The notes: a model not told the origin generated them from the sequence alone. A stretch of DNA of 38,349 nt from Hoeflea sp. BAL378 (GCF_000759435.1 NZ_JRJG01000159.1:1-38349); one strand, 5' to 3'. Shown: positions 1-7,900, counted from the first letter of the stretch. Made by a program: numbers and translations.

Positions 1-109
1 GACGGACGAGGCCGGCCTGCCGCTCGGCATCCAGGCCGTCGCGGGCTTCGGCCGCGACAGGATGCTGCTGACCGTCGCCGCCCTGCTCGAACAGGCCTTC
101 CGGGCCTGA
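1..109 (+). CDS. Amidase, C-terminal end only
   Basis: The reading frame is open from base 2 to the TGA at 107-109 and gives 35 residues. It carries the run GLPLGIQAV followed by a helix rich in Leu and Ala, which is how amidase-signature (GatA-like) enzymes usually end (GLP-G-Q-V, then a final helix). The catalytic Ser-Ser-Lys part lies outside the window, so the substrate cannot be told. Just downstream (about 160-178) is a short GC-rich inverted repeat without a T run. The assignment rests on a short conserved end and is moderate. Confidence 0.55.
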   Translation, partial: TDEAGLPLGIQAVAGFGRDRMLLTVAALLEQAFRA

Positions 110-282
110 TCCGGCGTCCCCGGCCGGCCCTCCGCGCGACAGCATCGGCAGCCCGCCAGAGGGCGGACCGGCCATGCGCGTTAAGGTGTGTTAACGATTT
201 GCACGCGCATAGGCGGTATTTGACAGTTTCTTAACAGAAAATGAACATCCTGATAAACGTTATCTTTCAACTGGATACACAG

Positions 283-356
283 GGTCTCGGCAGAGACCGG
301 GCAGATTTTAGCTGCAGTGCAGCAACGATTTCGCTTCCCACGGAGCCAAAGCCGTG
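283..356 (+). promoter_or_regulatory. Structured leader upstream of the 25-residue peptide gene
   Basis: Three small inverted repeats follow each other: GGTCTC-GGCA-GAGACC (283-298), GCTGCA-G-TGCAGC (311-323) and CACGG-N8-CCGTG (339-356). They lie between an AT-richer stretch with a TTGACA-like hexamer at 220-225 and the small gene at 393. The stretch is therefore probably a transcribed 5' leader with stable hairpins. I recognise no named riboswitch. The hairpins are seen directly. A regulatory role is inference. Confidence 0.4.
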
Positions 357-392
357 ACTATCATTTGACGGTAAACGCGATGGAGGACCACC

Positions 393-470
393 ATGGGATT
401 TACGCAATCGCTCAATGCCCTTGTGATCTGTGCAGCGTTCATATTTGTTGGTGCAATGCTCTTCATCTGA
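393..470 (+). CDS. 25-residue single-span membrane peptide
   Basis: The ATG at 393 is preceded by GGAGG at 383-387, and the frame runs to TGA at 468-470. The product starts MGFTQSLNALV, continues as an uninterrupted hydrophobic helix (ICAAFIFVGAM) and ends LFI, so it is essentially one membrane span with a short N-terminus and no soluble domain. A good Rho-independent terminator follows 38 bases later, so the peptide has its own leader, ribosome site and terminator and is a stand-alone transcription unit. Tiny membrane proteins like this often act as regulators or partners of larger membrane complexes, but I do not recognise this one. It faces metF, which is on the other strand and ends at 584. 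Confidence 0.7.
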   Translation: MGFTQSLNALVICAAFIFVGAMLFI

Positions 471-507
471 CCTCGACGAGCATTGAATGACAGTCAAGAG
501 ATTGGGG

Positions 508-535
508 ACGGGAGCGCACAGGCGCTCCCGTTTTC
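508..535 (+). terminator. Rho-independent terminator of the 25-residue peptide gene
   Basis: A perfect 8-bp stem, CGGGAGCG (509-516) with CGCTCCCG (523-530), closes a 6-base loop and is followed by TTTTCC. The T run is on the + side, so it ends the small-peptide transcript rather than metF. Confidence 0.8.
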
Positions 536-583
536 CGTTGGAGAGATCTCTCTTCTGGTCCGGACGTGGCGCCCGGGAACCGT

Positions 584-1498
584 TCAGGCCGCCGCGCCGA
601 CCGACGCCGCATCGGCGCCCCGCAATCCCAGCATATGGCAGATCGCATAGACGAGCTGCGCCCGGTTCATCGTGTAGAAATGGAAATCGTCGATGCCGCG
701 CTCGACCAGGTCGTTGACCTGTTCTGCGGCGACCGCCGAGGCCACCAGCGCGCGCGTCTCGGGGTCCTTCTCCAGCCCGTCGAAGCGCCGCGCCAGCCAG
801 TCGGGAATGCTCGCGCCGCAAAGCTTGGAGAACCGCGCCACCTGGCCGAAATTGTGGATCGGCAGGATGCCCGGCACGATCGGCACATAGATGCCGGCGC
901 GCCGCACCCGCTCGACATAGCGCTCATAGATGTCGTTGTCGAAGAAGAACTGGGTGATGGCGCGAGTGGCGCCGGCGTCGACCTTGCGCTTGAGCATGTC
1001 GATGTCGGTGGCGAAGTCCGGGCTTTCCGGATGCCTTTCGGGATAGGCGGAGACCGAGATCTCGAAATCCGACAGGGCGCGCAGGCCCGCCACCAGTTCG
1101 GCGCCATTGGCGTAGCCGCCGGGATGCGGCTGGTAGGCGGCGCCCACGCCTTCCGGCGGGTCGCCCCTCAGCGCCACGAAATGGTTGACGCCGACGGCCT
1201 GGAACTCGCGCGCCACCGCATCCACCGCCGCCTTGTCGGAGCCGACGCAGGTCAGGTGCGCGGCCGGCGCGAGCGCCGTCTCGGCGCAGATCCGCGCCAC
1301 CGTGTTGAGCGTCGGCTGCTTGGTCGAGCCGCCGGCGCCATAGGTGACCGAGACGAAATCCGGCTGGAACGGCGCGAGCCGGGTGATGCTTTCCCAGAGT
1401 TGGCTCTCCATGTCGCCGTTCTTGGGCGGAAAGAACTCGAAGGACACCTTGATCCGCTCGGCGGAATCCTGGGCGCTGGCGCGGGAGGAGCTGTTCAT
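584..1498 (-). CDS. metF: Methylenetetrahydrofolate reductase
   Basis: This 304-residue protein reduces 5,10-methylene-THF to 5-methyl-THF with FAD and NAD(P)H, supplying the methyl group for methionine synthesis in the cytosol. The N-terminal signature VSFEFFPPK is present, with Glu21 in the position of the catalytic Glu28 of the E. coli enzyme, followed by SVTYGAGGST. The length matches bacterial MetF (about 290-305). The ATG at 1498 lies one base after the stop of the upstream ArsR-type regulator, so the two are translated from one message. That message starts near the operator at 2533-2548, so metF is probably repressed by its neighbour in response to a methyl-cycle metabolite. Confidence is high. 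Confidence 0.95.
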   Translation of the reverse strand: MNSSSRASAQDSAERIKVSFEFFPPKNGDMESQLWESITRLAPFQPDFVSVTYGAGGSTKQPTLNTVARICAETALAPAAHLTCVGSDKAAVDAVAREFQAVGVNHFVALRGDPPEGVGAAYQPHPGGYANGAELVAGLRALSDFEISVSAYPERHPESPDFATDIDMLKRKVDAGATRAITQFFFDNDIYERYVERVRRAGIYVPIVPGILPIHNFGQVARFSKLCGASIPDWLARRFDGLEKDPETRALVASAVAAEQVNDLVERGIDDFHFYTMNRAQLVYAICHMLGLRGADAASVGAAA

Positions 1499-1499
1499 G

Positions 1500-2513
1500 T
1501 CAAGCTGTTCCTGTGCTTGGGGAGATGGGCTCGGCGGCGATCAGAAGCCGCGGGTCGCGCGCCAGCCAGATGGTGACGGTGAGCGCCCGGTCCTTGTCCG
1601 AACCGCCCGGCAGGTCGACGATCTTCTCGACCGTCAGGCCGCAGTGCTTGAGCCAGTCGGACACCTGCTGCTGGCTGAAACCGAGCCGCGCATGGGCATG
1701 CTCGAGCCGCAGCTCCTCGTGATCGTGCGGCGCGAAATCCACCACCACGATCCGGCCGCCGGGCCTGAGCATGCGGGCAGCCTCGGTGATCGCCGGCAGC
1801 GGATCATGCAGGAAATGCAGCACCTGGTGGATGGTCACCACATCGAAGCTCTCGCGGTCGAGCGGCAGGTTGAGGATGTCGCCCTGGCGCACCGAGGCAT
1901 GGGTGATGCCGGCCTCGTCCAATTGCGCGCGGGCGATGGCCAGCATGTTGCGGCTCGAATCGATGCCGATGGCGCGGCTGTAGCGGTCGGCCAGTAGCTC
2001 GAGCATGCGGCCGGTGCCGGTGCCCAGGTCCAGGAGCCCGTCGAACGGCGCCCGGCCGATCAGCTTCAGGATCTCCGCCTCCACCTTCTCGTCGGCGACA
2101 TGGCGGTTCCTCAGATCGTTCCAGCTCTCGGCATTGGCGGAGAAATAGGCCTCGGCGCGGCTTGCCCGCGCCTGCTTGACGGAGGCCAGCCGCTCGCCGT
2201 CGCGCGCCAGATGCGCATCCGATGGCGAGGCCGCGTTGAGCGCGTGGCGCATCAGCTTGGCCCGCGCCCCGTCCCGGGTCATCCGGAAATAGGCCCAGGC
2301 GCCTTCCTGGTAGCGCTCGACCAGCCCGGCCTCGCCGAGCAGCTTGAGATGGCGCGAGATCCGCGGCTGCGACTGGCCGAGAACCTCGGTCATCTCGCTC
2401 ACCGTCAGGTCGCCCTGGTTCAGGAGCGCGATCAGCCTGAGCCGCGTCGGCTCGCCGGCGGCCTTGAGAACCTCGACGCATTCCTCCAGGGTAAGCGGGG
2501 ACAGTGACAGCAT
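1500..2513 (-). CDS. ArsR-family regulator fused to a SAM-dependent methyltransferase domain
   Basis: The 337-residue protein has an ArsR winged-helix domain (about residues 10-90, recognition helix around QSQPRISRHLKLL) and a class I methyltransferase domain with the SAM-binding motif LDLGTGTG (161-168). The ArsR part lacks the metal-binding Cys pair (the segment reads GDLTVSEMTEVLG), so it is not a metal sensor. Known relatives (the SahR type of Proteobacteria) sense S-adenosylhomocysteine and control methionine-cycle genes, which fits metF being the next gene one base downstream. The ATG at 2513 with CGAGG seven bases upstream is preferred over an in-frame TTG at 2519. An inverted repeat just upstream is its likely own operator. 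The domains are clear. The ligand is inferred. Confidence 0.88.
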   Translation of the reverse strand: MLSLSPLTLEECVEVLKAAGEPTRLRLIALLNQGDLTVSEMTEVLGQSQPRISRHLKLLGEAGLVERYQEGAWAYFRMTRDGARAKLMRHALNAASPSDAHLARDGERLASVKQARASRAEAYFSANAESWNDLRNRHVADEKVEAEILKLIGRAPFDGLLDLGTGTGRMLELLADRYSRAIGIDSSRNMLAIARAQLDEAGITHASVRQGDILNLPLDRESFDVVTIHQVLHFLHDPLPAITEAARMLRPGGRIVVVDFAPHDHEELRLEHAHARLGFSQQQVSDWLKHCGLTVEKIVDLPGGSDKDRALTVTIWLARDPRLLIAAEPISPSTGTA

Positions 2514-2532
2514 GGACAACCTCGAAAATGAT

Positions 2533-2548
2533 ATAAAGATATGTTTAT
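2533..2548 (-). promoter_or_regulatory. Operator-like palindrome upstream of the ArsR-metF operon
   Basis: The 16-mer ATAAAGATATGTTTAT is symmetric at 7 of 8 pairs and sits about 20-35 bases upstream of the ATG at 2513, in a locally AT-rich patch in an otherwise GC-rich region. Its size, symmetry and place match ArsR-family (SahR-like) operators, so autoregulation of the regulator and metF is likely. This is an inference from position and symmetry. Confidence 0.55.
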
Positions 2549-2689
2549 GTCAGTTTCGGGCGCGAGGCAAGCACAATGTCGCAACGGCGAAAGCTTTTGT
2601 CGCTTTGGCCGTGCAGCCTGGTGTCGTCCGTCAGAGCCGGTGAAGGAAAGGCGCGCGAGAAAGGGAGCGGCGGGGAAAGCGCTCGCCGC

Positions 2690-3313
2690 TCAGCCCTGAT
2701 AGATCCACTGTTCCCAGATATGGGCGGTCACCTTTTCGCCCTTGCCGATCACTCCGGGCTTTTCCACCCAGGCGACGACGCCGCGGCGGCGCTTGGCGGC
2801 CTTGACGAAGCTCAATGCCAGCGTGGTCTCGTCCCTGTCGGGATAGTTCCGAGCGATCGCCGCGCCGGCCAGTCGGCAAGGGCCGTTGTCGCCGTCGATC
2901 CTGAGCGTCACCCCGCCCTCGAAGAAGAGCTGCGTGCGCGGCGGCAGCATGGTGAGCATCGGGATGCCGGCGATCACCAGATTGGCGCCGATCCAGGCCG
3001 GCTCGATCCGCGCGATGCCCATCTCGCCCGCCGCCAGCGCCAGTTCGTCCTCGGCCACGATCGAGACCTGGCGCTCGTTGCGGATCTCGGTGCCGCGCGG
3101 ATACCACGGCTCGCGGCCGCCCGACCTGCGGGTCGGCCCGGCGTGATAATCGCCCTCGATGCCGTCGAACCCCAGCCGCAGCCCGGCCACCTCGCCGCTC
3201 ACGAAATCGCCCGCGAGCGCCGCCAGCACCGCCGTCACCTGGCCCTTGATCCGCCGCGCCGGATGGACCTGCGGCAGGGACGGGGCAAGGTCGGGAAACA
3301 TCGGAAGGGTCAT
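2690..3313 (-). CDS. MOSC domain-containing protein
   Basis: From the ATG at 3313 (GGAG six bases upstream) this gives a protein of 207 residues. It has the features of the MOSC fold (molybdenum cofactor sulfurase C-terminal-like): an EGDYHAGPTRR segment, a RQVSIVAEDEL segment, and NGPCRLAG carrying the conserved Cys late in the domain. MOSC proteins handle sulfur or bind molybdenum cofactor, and the substrate of small stand-alone members such as this is mostly unknown. It begins about 70 bases after the stop of the ABC permease on the same strand and may share its transcript. A longer in-frame start at 3382 exists but lacks a ribosome site. The family is sure, the reaction is not. Confidence 0.85.
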   Translation of the reverse strand: MTLPMFPDLAPSLPQVHPARRIKGQVTAVLAALAGDFVSGEVAGLRLGFDGIEGDYHAGPTRRSGGREPWYPRGTEIRNERQVSIVAEDELALAAGEMGIARIEPAWIGANLVIAGIPMLTMLPPRTQLFFEGGVTLRIDGDNGPCRLAGAAIARNYPDRDETTLALSFVKAAKRRRGVVAWVEKPGVIGKGEKVTAHIWEQWIYQG

Positions 3314-3385
3314 CGCGCGCTCCGGCTCGGGGATGGGAAACAGGCCCACCCATAGCCAATCCCCCGCTGATGAACCAATCAAAAA

Positions 3386-5155
3386 TCATGAACGGGAGCG
3401 GCGCCGCTCCCGTGCCGGTCCGGCCAGCGCCTGCCAGGGCAGCGCATCGGGGGGCAGCCGCCGCGCCAGCGCCTGCATGGCGAGCATCAGCGCCAGCACC
3501 AGAACCGTCGCCGCAACCGCCACCGCCGCCGCTTCCGATCCAAGCCCCGAATCCTCGAGGCTCAGCAGCGCCACGCCCAGCGTCTCGGTCCCCGCCGACC
3601 ACAACAGCGCCGACACCGTGAGCTCGTTGAAGGCGAGCAGGAACACCATCATCATGCCGGCGAAGACCGCCGGAAACACCAGCGGCGCCACGATGTGGCG
3701 GAGCCGGTGGAAGAGCCCCACCCCGTCGCACACCGCCGCCTCCTGCACCGCATCGTCGAGTGTCGCCATCGCCGCCAGCACCGGTTTCAGAGCGATGGCG
3801 TAGAAGCGCGCATGGTAGGCAAACAGGATGATCCACGGCGTCGCGTAGATCGACACGCCGATCAGCGGCAGCGGCCGGATGAACACTAGGATGCAGGCGA
3901 TCGCCAGCACGATGCCGGGGATGGCGTAGGGCAGCTCGATCAGCGCGAAGGCCGCCGCCCGCGCCTTGGGCCTGGCCCGGTCGAGCACATAGGCCGAGAC
4001 CAGGGTGATGGCGCCGAGGCTGAGCGCGGTGGCGCCCGCCAGCAGGAACGAGTTGCGGAACGCCCGCACGGTCAGGTCCTGGCGGAACAGCACTTCCGCA
4101 TATTGCCTGAACGTCAGGCTGTCGAAGGAGAGCCTGACCCCATAGGCGGGCACCAGCGAGGTCGCCACCAGCGAGGCGAGCGGCAGCACGATGGTGAGCG
4201 CCACGAAGCCCCAGACCGCGATTTCCACCACTACGCGCCAGCGGCCGAGGTCCCAGAACGGCTCCAGCCGGTGATCGCTTTCGAGCCGGGTCTGCGCCCG
4301 CGCCAGCACCAGGCCCGCGGCGATGACGCCGGCGCAGGCGATCGCCGCGATCAGCACCGAGATCGCCGCCGCATCGTTGATCGCGCCCGGCCCGAAGCTC
4401 GCGAGCTTGCGGAACAGAAGCGTCGGCAGCGTGACGAAGCCGACCGGCAGGCCGAGCAGCGCCGGAATGCCGAAATTGCCGGCGCCGGCGACGAACACCA
4501 GGAGCGCCGCCGTCAGCAGGAACGGCTTGAGCAGCGGCAGGAGGATGCGGATCACCACCTGCCGGGGGCTTGCGCCCTCGAGCCGCGCCGCCTCGATCAG
4601 CGGCCGCGGGATCGAGGCAAGGCCCGAGGCGAGCGTGATGGCGACCAGCGGCGCATGGTGCAACCCCATCACCAGGATGATGCCCCATTTCCCCAGCATC
4701 GGATTGGGCGTTCCGGGCTGCGGCGCGAGCCCGATCAGCTTGAGCAGCGGCGAGGCGGGGCCGGCGAGCGTCTTGAACGCCAGGGCCGAGATCTGCGGCG
4801 CGATCATCAGCGACAGCACCAGGATGAAGGCGAGCGCGGTCGCGGCGCGGATCGTGGTCACCGAAAGCACCAGCGCGAAGCCGACGCCCACCAGCAGCGC
4901 CAGGCCGCCCGAGCCGAGCGCCACCACCAGCGTGTTGCCCGCCGCGCGCCACACCTCGGGTGCGTCGATCACCTGCCAGAACCCGACAAGGCCGCCCTCG
5001 AAGGCGGCCAGCATCAGCCGGCCCACGGGCAGGACCGAGAACACGACGATGAATACGGCGAGCGCCAGCACGAGGCCCCTGCCCTCGCGCCGGCGCCAGC
5101 CGGTGGAAAGTCCGCGCCCTCGGGGGCGCGGACGGTCGAGCGCCTGGACCGTCAC
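3386..5155 (-). CDS. ABC transporter permease, two fused MetI-type domains
   Basis: The 589-residue protein has about 12 membrane spans in two halves, each with the EAA loop that docks the ATPase: EAARLEGASP in the first half and EAAVCDGVGL in the second. This fused layout is typical of ferric-ion (FbpB/SfuB) and 2-aminoethylphosphonate-type importers. The gene starts with GTG at 5155, seven bases after the stop of the binding protein, with only a weak ribosome site, so it is probably translationally coupled. No ATP-binding subunit is nearby: the next gene is the MOSC protein, so the ATPase must be encoded elsewhere. The permease call is firm. The solute is not known. Confidence 0.85.
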   Translation of the reverse strand: MTVQALDRPRPRGRGLSTGWRRREGRGLVLALAVFIVVFSVLPVGRLMLAAFEGGLVGFWQVIDAPEVWRAAGNTLVVALGSGGLALLVGVGFALVLSVTTIRAATALAFILVLSLMIAPQISALAFKTLAGPASPLLKLIGLAPQPGTPNPMLGKWGIILVMGLHHAPLVAITLASGLASIPRPLIEAARLEGASPRQVVIRILLPLLKPFLLTAALLVFVAGAGNFGIPALLGLPVGFVTLPTLLFRKLASFGPGAINDAAAISVLIAAIACAGVIAAGLVLARAQTRLESDHRLEPFWDLGRWRVVVEIAVWGFVALTIVLPLASLVATSLVPAYGVRLSFDSLTFRQYAEVLFRQDLTVRAFRNSFLLAGATALSLGAITLVSAYVLDRARPKARAAAFALIELPYAIPGIVLAIACILVFIRPLPLIGVSIYATPWIILFAYHARFYAIALKPVLAAMATLDDAVQEAAVCDGVGLFHRLRHIVAPLVFPAVFAGMMMVFLLAFNELTVSALLWSAGTETLGVALLSLEDSGLGSEAAAVAVAATVLVLALMLAMQALARRLPPDALPWQALAGPARERRRSRS

Positions 5156-5162
5156 TGTCCGC

Positions 5163-6149
5163 TTACTGGCCGAAGATCTCGGCGAAGCGCTTGGTGTTGG
5201 CCTCGGCCTCGCTGAGCGCCTTGGCGGCGTCGAACGGCATCACCTTGATCGACGCACGCTCGGGAAAGCCTTCCGGCACGGCCACGTCGGGATGGGCCGG
5301 CAGGTAGCCCTGGCTCAGCGCCAGCTCCTGGCCTTCCTTGGAGATCAGGAAATCGACGAAGGCCTTGGCGGCGTCCGGGTTCTGGGTCGAGGCGAGGATC
5401 GCCACGGGCTCGGAAATGGTCGACACGCCTTCCTCGGGGAAGACGAACTCGACCGGCGCGCCCTTGGCCTTCTCGCGGATCGGCAGGAAATCGACCACCA
5501 TGCCGTAGAGCTTCTCGCCGCCGGCGACCTGGGTGAGCACGCCGCCATTGCCGCCCGAGGCCTGCGCGCCATTGGCGGCCAGCGCCTCGTAATAGCCCCA
5601 GCCGGCTTCGAGATTGTCCACAAGCGTCGCGGTGTGGATCAGCGCCGCGCCCGAGGTCAGCGGCGACGGCATGGCCACCTGGCCCTTGGCCTCGTCCTTG
5701 AGCAGGTCCGTCCACGAGGACGGGATCATGGTGGCGGCGGTGTTGTACATGATGCCGGTGGTGATCAGCTTGGTGCCGAACCAGGTCTTGCCGGCGTCAT
5801 GGACGCCTTCCGGATAGGCGGAAATGTCGGCGTCGGGATGCGCCATCAGCAGGTCGCGGGCCTTGAGCCCCTCCATGGTGACGCTGTCGGCGATCAAGAG
5901 CACGTCGGCGGGCGTCGAGCCTGCGGCAAGCTCGGCCTCGAGCTTGGCCATGATCTTGGTAGTGCCGTCGCGCACGAAGGTCACCTTCACGTCCGGATAG
6001 GCCTTCATGAACGCATCGACGGATTGCTGCGCATCGGTGTTGGGCTGGCTGGTGTAGAGCGTCAGCGTGCCCTCGACGGCGCGGGCGGGGCCTGCGAGGA
6101 GGACGAGCGAGGCGAGGAGGCCAAGCGACAGCGGGATCGTTCGGGTCAT
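5163..6149 (-). CDS. Periplasmic solute-binding protein of the FbpA/PhnS-like ABC family
   Basis: The protein has 328 residues from the ATG at 6149 (GGAG upstream). A signal peptide of about 23 residues ends at GPARA. The mature start EGTLTLYTSQP is typical of the class that includes ferric and 2-aminoethylphosphonate binders. It does not show the adjacent Tyr-Tyr pair that ligates iron in ferric binders, unlike the protein at 32738-33772, so a non-iron solute such as a phosphonate or other oxyanion is more likely. It is the first gene of a binding-protein/permease pair, with MOSC following. A longer reading frame to 6326 exists but has no signal peptide at its start. Family sure, ligand open. 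Confidence 0.82.
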   Translation of the reverse strand: MTRTIPLSLGLLASLVLLAGPARAVEGTLTLYTSQPNTDAQQSVDAFMKAYPDVKVTFVRDGTTKIMAKLEAELAAGSTPADVLLIADSVTMEGLKARDLLMAHPDADISAYPEGVHDAGKTWFGTKLITTGIMYNTAATMIPSSWTDLLKDEAKGQVAMPSPLTSGAALIHTATLVDNLEAGWGYYEALAANGAQASGGNGGVLTQVAGGEKLYGMVVDFLPIREKAKGAPVEFVFPEEGVSTISEPVAILASTQNPDAAKAFVDFLISKEGQELALSQGYLPAHPDVAVPEGFPERASIKVMPFDAAKALSEAEANTKRFAEIFGQ

Positions 6150-6344
6150 GGGGTTACTCCAGTCGGGGTCGGGATGAACGGAGCCGAGCCATACTGGCGC
6201 TTGATAACAGTCCGATGACACCGCGCGCCGCCGCCGCGCGCGCCGGGCGGATGCCGGCTCCGGCCGGCGGGGCCAATTCACCTCGCCATGAGAGTGTGCT
6301 AGATTGGCCTGTGGGGGAGCTGACACCGCTGATCAGGGAGATCA

Positions 6345-6824
6345 ATGATGATGTGCGCCTCCACACTGTCCCCCATAGCTTCCCGAACGCCCGCAGCCAG
6401 GCTCGCCCGCGGCCTCGCCCCCAGCCTGGCAAGGCCCCTGTGCCTCGCCCTCGTACTGGCCCAGCCCGCCGCCGCGCTCGCCGCCGACCTCTCCTGCAAC
6501 GGCCTCGTCGAGCCTGGGCAGAGCCTGATCTGCTCCGGCTTCGAGCCCAACTGGGCGATCAGGCTGAGCTGCGACGGCGAGATGGCCGCGGAGTTCATCG
6601 ACGCCTTTTCCGGCGAGGGCATCCAGACCACGCCCGGCGGCATCAGCTTCGCCAGCGAGGATCCCTGGCAGTTCGAGACCAGCCACCCGGTCACCGGCTC
6701 CATCGCCTACACGCCCGGCGGATGCACCGACGAGAGCGACGCCGTGCGCGACTTCACCTTCACGCCGGCCGGGGCCCCGGGGCTCAGCGCTCCGTTCTTC
6801 CCGTTCTGCTGCAGGATCGATTGA
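6345..6824 (+). CDS. Exported hypothetical protein, Cys-rich small domain
   Basis: This protein has 159 residues, with GGGAG just before the ATG at 6345 (two more in-frame ATGs follow directly). A long Arg-containing N-terminus and a hydrophobic run end at AAALA, a probable signal peptidase I site near residue 47. The mature part of about 112 residues has several Cys residues (SCNG, LICSG, LSCDG, GGCTD, FCC), suggesting disulfide bonds in the periplasm, and a GFEPNWAIRL segment like that of small COG3650-type secreted proteins. No catalytic motif is visible. It is divergent from the ABC binding-protein gene and convergent with the Rid-family gene. Function unknown. Confidence 0.7.
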   Translation: MMMCASTLSPIASRTPAARLARGLAPSLARPLCLALVLAQPAAALAADLSCNGLVEPGQSLICSGFEPNWAIRLSCDGEMAAEFIDAFSGEGIQTTPGGISFASEDPWQFETSHPVTGSIAYTPGGCTDESDAVRDFTFTPAGAPGLSAPFFPFCCRID

Positions 6825-6850
6825 GATTCGAATGTCAGCGAACGGCAAGG

Positions 6851-7258
6851 TCAGTCGGGAAGCCTGACCGTCAGTTCCATCTCGATTTGCAGATCCGGCC
6901 CGGCAAGGGCTGCCACGCCGATCCCGGTGATGCTGGGCTGGGCGCCGTCGAGCATGGCCAGCAGGGGCGGCATGCTTTGCTCCAGACGTTCCGGCGTGAG
7001 ATCCACCACATAGATCCGCAAAATGGCGATGTCCCGCGGTGTGGCGCCTAGGGCGTCCAGCGCGGCCTTCGCATTGGCCATCACGATTCTGGCCTGTCCG
7101 GCCAGATCGGCAGGCGCCGGCTCGCCGCCGGGCCTTGCGGCCACCTGCCCCGAGATGAAGGCCATGCGCCCCGGTTCGACGATGGAGATCTGCGAATAGC
7201 CCAGCGCTCCGGCATCGGGCAAGGAAGGAGGGTTCAAACGGGTGATCGGCTGTGCCAT
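6851..7258 (-). CDS. Rid-family protein without the catalytic Arg
   Basis: The 135-residue protein is of the YjgF/YER057c/UK114 (Rid) family and was started at the ATG at 7258 behind AAGGA. Family landmarks are the early FISGQVA strand, the ARIVMANAKAALDALGAT helix and the end segment DLQIEMELTV. True RidA enamine/imine deaminases carry an Arg in an A-R-L-P context just before that last strand. Here the segment reads VAALAG, with Ala near 117, so this is one of the other Rid subfamilies and may not deaminate imines. It is divergent from a TetR regulator, with a palindrome between them, so it is the likely target of that regulator. Confidence 0.85.
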   Translation of the reverse strand: MAQPITRLNPPSLPDAGALGYSQISIVEPGRMAFISGQVAARPGGEPAPADLAGQARIVMANAKAALDALGATPRDIAILRIYVVDLTPERLEQSMPPLLAMLDGAQPSITGIGVAALAGPDLQIEMELTVRLPD

Positions 7259-7285
7259 AAGCTTTCCTTGGTGTAACAAGAATTT

Positions 7286-7301
7286 CTCTACATATGCAGA
7301 G
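7286..7301. promoter_or_regulatory. Palindrome between the Rid-family and tetR genes
   Basis: The 16-mer CTCTACATATGCAGAG is symmetric at 7 of 8 pairs and sits centrally in the 69-base space between the two divergent genes. Its size and place are those expected of an operator through which a TetR repressor controls itself and its neighbour. Symmetry is seen. Binding is inferred. Confidence 0.5.
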
Positions 7302-7327
7302 TTATTCACTACAAACGGATATCCTCG

Positions 7328-7900
7328 ATGTCAGGTCCGAAGCAGGCTCGGCGCACGCTCATCCTGGATGCGGCCATCAGGCTTCTGGCGAGCCGCGGGC
7401 TTGAGGGTGTGACACACCGCGCCATCGACGAGGCCGCAGGCCTGCCCCAGGGCTCCTCCACCTATTACTTCCCGAAAAAGGAGATGCTTCTGGTCGAGGC
7501 GTCGCGGCATCTGGCGGCGCTTCTGGAAAAGGACTGCGACGAACTTCAGGTCGGTTTCGCCGACATCGCGGCCAGGCAGGGTGTCGATGCGGCTGTGGAC
7601 TATGTCGCCGGCGAAGTCGTCTCCTACGCCGACACGGCGCGCGACCTGTTCCTCGCGCGCATGGAACTCACCCTGGCGGCCGCGCGGCGCCCCGAACTCA
7701 AGGATGTCGGAGACCTTCTGAGCGCCGCGGCCCGCCGCCCCATCGAATTCTTCCTGCGCCTGACATCCGGAGGGCGCACTGACATGCCGATTGAAACCTG
7801 TGCCGGGCTGATAGACGGCATCAGCCTGATGTACGCCACCGGCCAGGGCCCGAAGCCGACCACCGATCAGATCGCCGCGGTGTTTCGCGCCGTACTCTGA
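7328..7900 (+). CDS. TetR-family transcriptional regulator
   Basis: This 190-residue protein has an N-terminal TetR helix-turn-helix (about 9-55; GVTHRAIDEAAGLPQGSSTYYF region, with the typical G-x-x-T-Y-Y-F end). The C-terminal part is an all-helical ligand pocket that cannot be matched to a known effector by eye. It is divergent from the Rid-family gene, with a shared palindrome at 7286-7301. TetR proteins usually repress a divergent gene until a small ligand binds, so the Rid-family protein may act on that ligand or pathway. Confidence 0.88.
   Translation: MSGPKQARRTLILDAAIRLLASRGLEGVTHRAIDEAAGLPQGSSTYYFPKKEMLLVEASRHLAALLEKDCDELQVGFADIAARQGVDAAVDYVAGEVVSYADTARDLFLARMELTLAAARRPELKDVGDLLSAAARRPIEFFLRLTSGGRTDMPIETCAGLIDGISLMYATGQGPKPTTDQIAAVFRAVL

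Noticed and set aside
181-195. TTAA-N6-TTAAC, similar to a CtrA site
   Set aside because: The CtrA consensus needs seven bases between the half-sites. Here there are six, and no full match lies nearby.
541-552. Perfect palindrome GAGAGATCTCTC after metF
   Set aside because: It has no loop to fold as a hairpin and no T run, so I see no terminator role. It lies between two genes that converge and I see no reason for an operator there.
566-1576. Long open frames opposite metF and opposite many other genes (for example 4103-5215, 9443-11245, 21336-23093)
   Set aside because: They are antisense to genes with clear family motifs, are rich in Arg, Gly, His and Asp from GC-rich third positions, and match no family. 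They are by-products of high GC content.
6329-6343. TGA-N9-TCA just before the ATG at 6345, possible IRO box
   Set aside because: It overlaps the ribosome site of a gene with no iron link, and about nine such matches are expected by chance in a window this size.
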